The translations under genes and the position numbers were made by a program. Below, one piece after another: positions 5,341-5,521 of a DNA stretch of 5,521 bases (position 1 is the stretch's first letter; each line of letters opens with the position of its first letter). The notes below the pieces were generated by a model, which worked only from the letters and a program-made list of their open reading frames with translations, made no database searches and was not told the DNA's origin. The stretch covers positions 1 to 5,521 of the forward strand of contig CAIOTP010000275.1 of the NCBI GenBank assembly GCA_903861235.1, given 5' to 3'. The stretch comes from an uncultured bacterium. Its GTDB lineage: Bacteria > Planctomycetota > Phycisphaerae > Phycisphaerales > SM1A02.

Positions 5341-5521
5341 CCATCCCCCGGGACGCTGCCCGATGATCAGGCCGCCCTTCTTCCAGGCGAAGGGCCGATG
5401 CCGCCCATGGGTGATGCACACCGCCTACCGAGGCGTAGCCGCTATGGGCCGGGTGTGTGCGCCCCCGACGCCCTAAGGAGCACGCCCGGCGCGTAGCCCT
5501 GGTCGTGGACGCGTTCACCGA
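5341..5521. other. Right-end segment with no supportable gene
   Basis: No reading frame on either strand shows a start with a ribosome binding site or recognisable protein features. A small hairpin CGCCT-ACCG-AGGCG (5422-5435) is present, with two longer-range complementary pairs that are mutually exclusive in a simple fold: GCCCAT (5403-5408) with ATGGGC (5444-5449), and GCACAC (5416-5421) with GTGTGC (5455-5460). CTAAGGAG (5474-5481) resembles a ribosome binding site but has no start codon at suitable spacing. It is probably the upstream region of a gene beyond the window. Confidence 0.4.

Noticed and set aside
5442..5521. A minus-strand frame open from the window edge to a TAG at 5442-5444, possibly the end of a leftward gene.
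   Set aside because: Only about 25 residues are visible with no recognisable motif; this cannot be distinguished from chance at this base composition.

Overview
The window looks like chromosomal DNA from a GC-rich (roughly 65-70% by eye) bacterium of the Planctomycetota, most likely the Phycisphaerae/Phycisphaerales. This rests on three protein signatures I recognise from that group: an enzyme ending in an unknown beta-rich domain followed by two dockerin-like 'DxDGSGxVDxGDIG' repeats; a secreted protein ending in a PAPGAAALLGLAGLL-RRR sorting tail (PEP-CTERM-like); and a DUF1080/3-keto-disaccharide hydrolase lipoprotein. The assignment is inferred from protein style, not from a marker gene.

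Layout, left to right. The 3' part of a tRNA-Lys(CTT) gene ends at 53 and is followed by a strong hairpin terminator (57-95). A 92-residue zinc-ribbon protein with a C-terminal membrane segment runs leftward toward it (96-374). Its start lies 46 bp from that of a divergent peroxiredoxin-like/thioredoxin-fold protein (421-978). A promoter-like element (1013-1040) precedes a large secreted GH13 alpha-amylase-family enzyme (1048-3600, 850 aa). A leftward DUF1080 lipoprotein (3613-4326) converges on it, and one inverted repeat holds both stop codons. A 317-bp divergent intergenic region with several palindromes separates that gene from a secreted PEP-CTERM-like protein (4644-5291), which is followed by a hairpin terminator (5313-5340). 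The last 180 bp contain no gene I can support.

How the genes may work together. The amylase-family enzyme and the 3-keto-disaccharide-hydrolase-like lipoprotein are both exported and could both act on carbohydrates, so a saccharide-degradation theme is plausible. They are convergent, however, and there is no transporter, regulator or 3-dehydrogenase here, so no pathway is demonstrated. Three different export fates appear side by side: secretion with a dockerin-like tail, a lipid anchor, and a PEP-CTERM-like tail. The zinc-ribbon protein and the peroxiredoxin-like protein look like unrelated housekeeping or hypothetical genes.

The most distinctive DNA-level signal is that two unrelated genes (96-374 and 1048-3600) begin with almost the same module: TAGACT, exactly 7 nt, then ATGCC. 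This suggests leaderless transcripts from a lineage-specific -10 element. I see no mobile element, CRISPR array or clear new multi-gene system.
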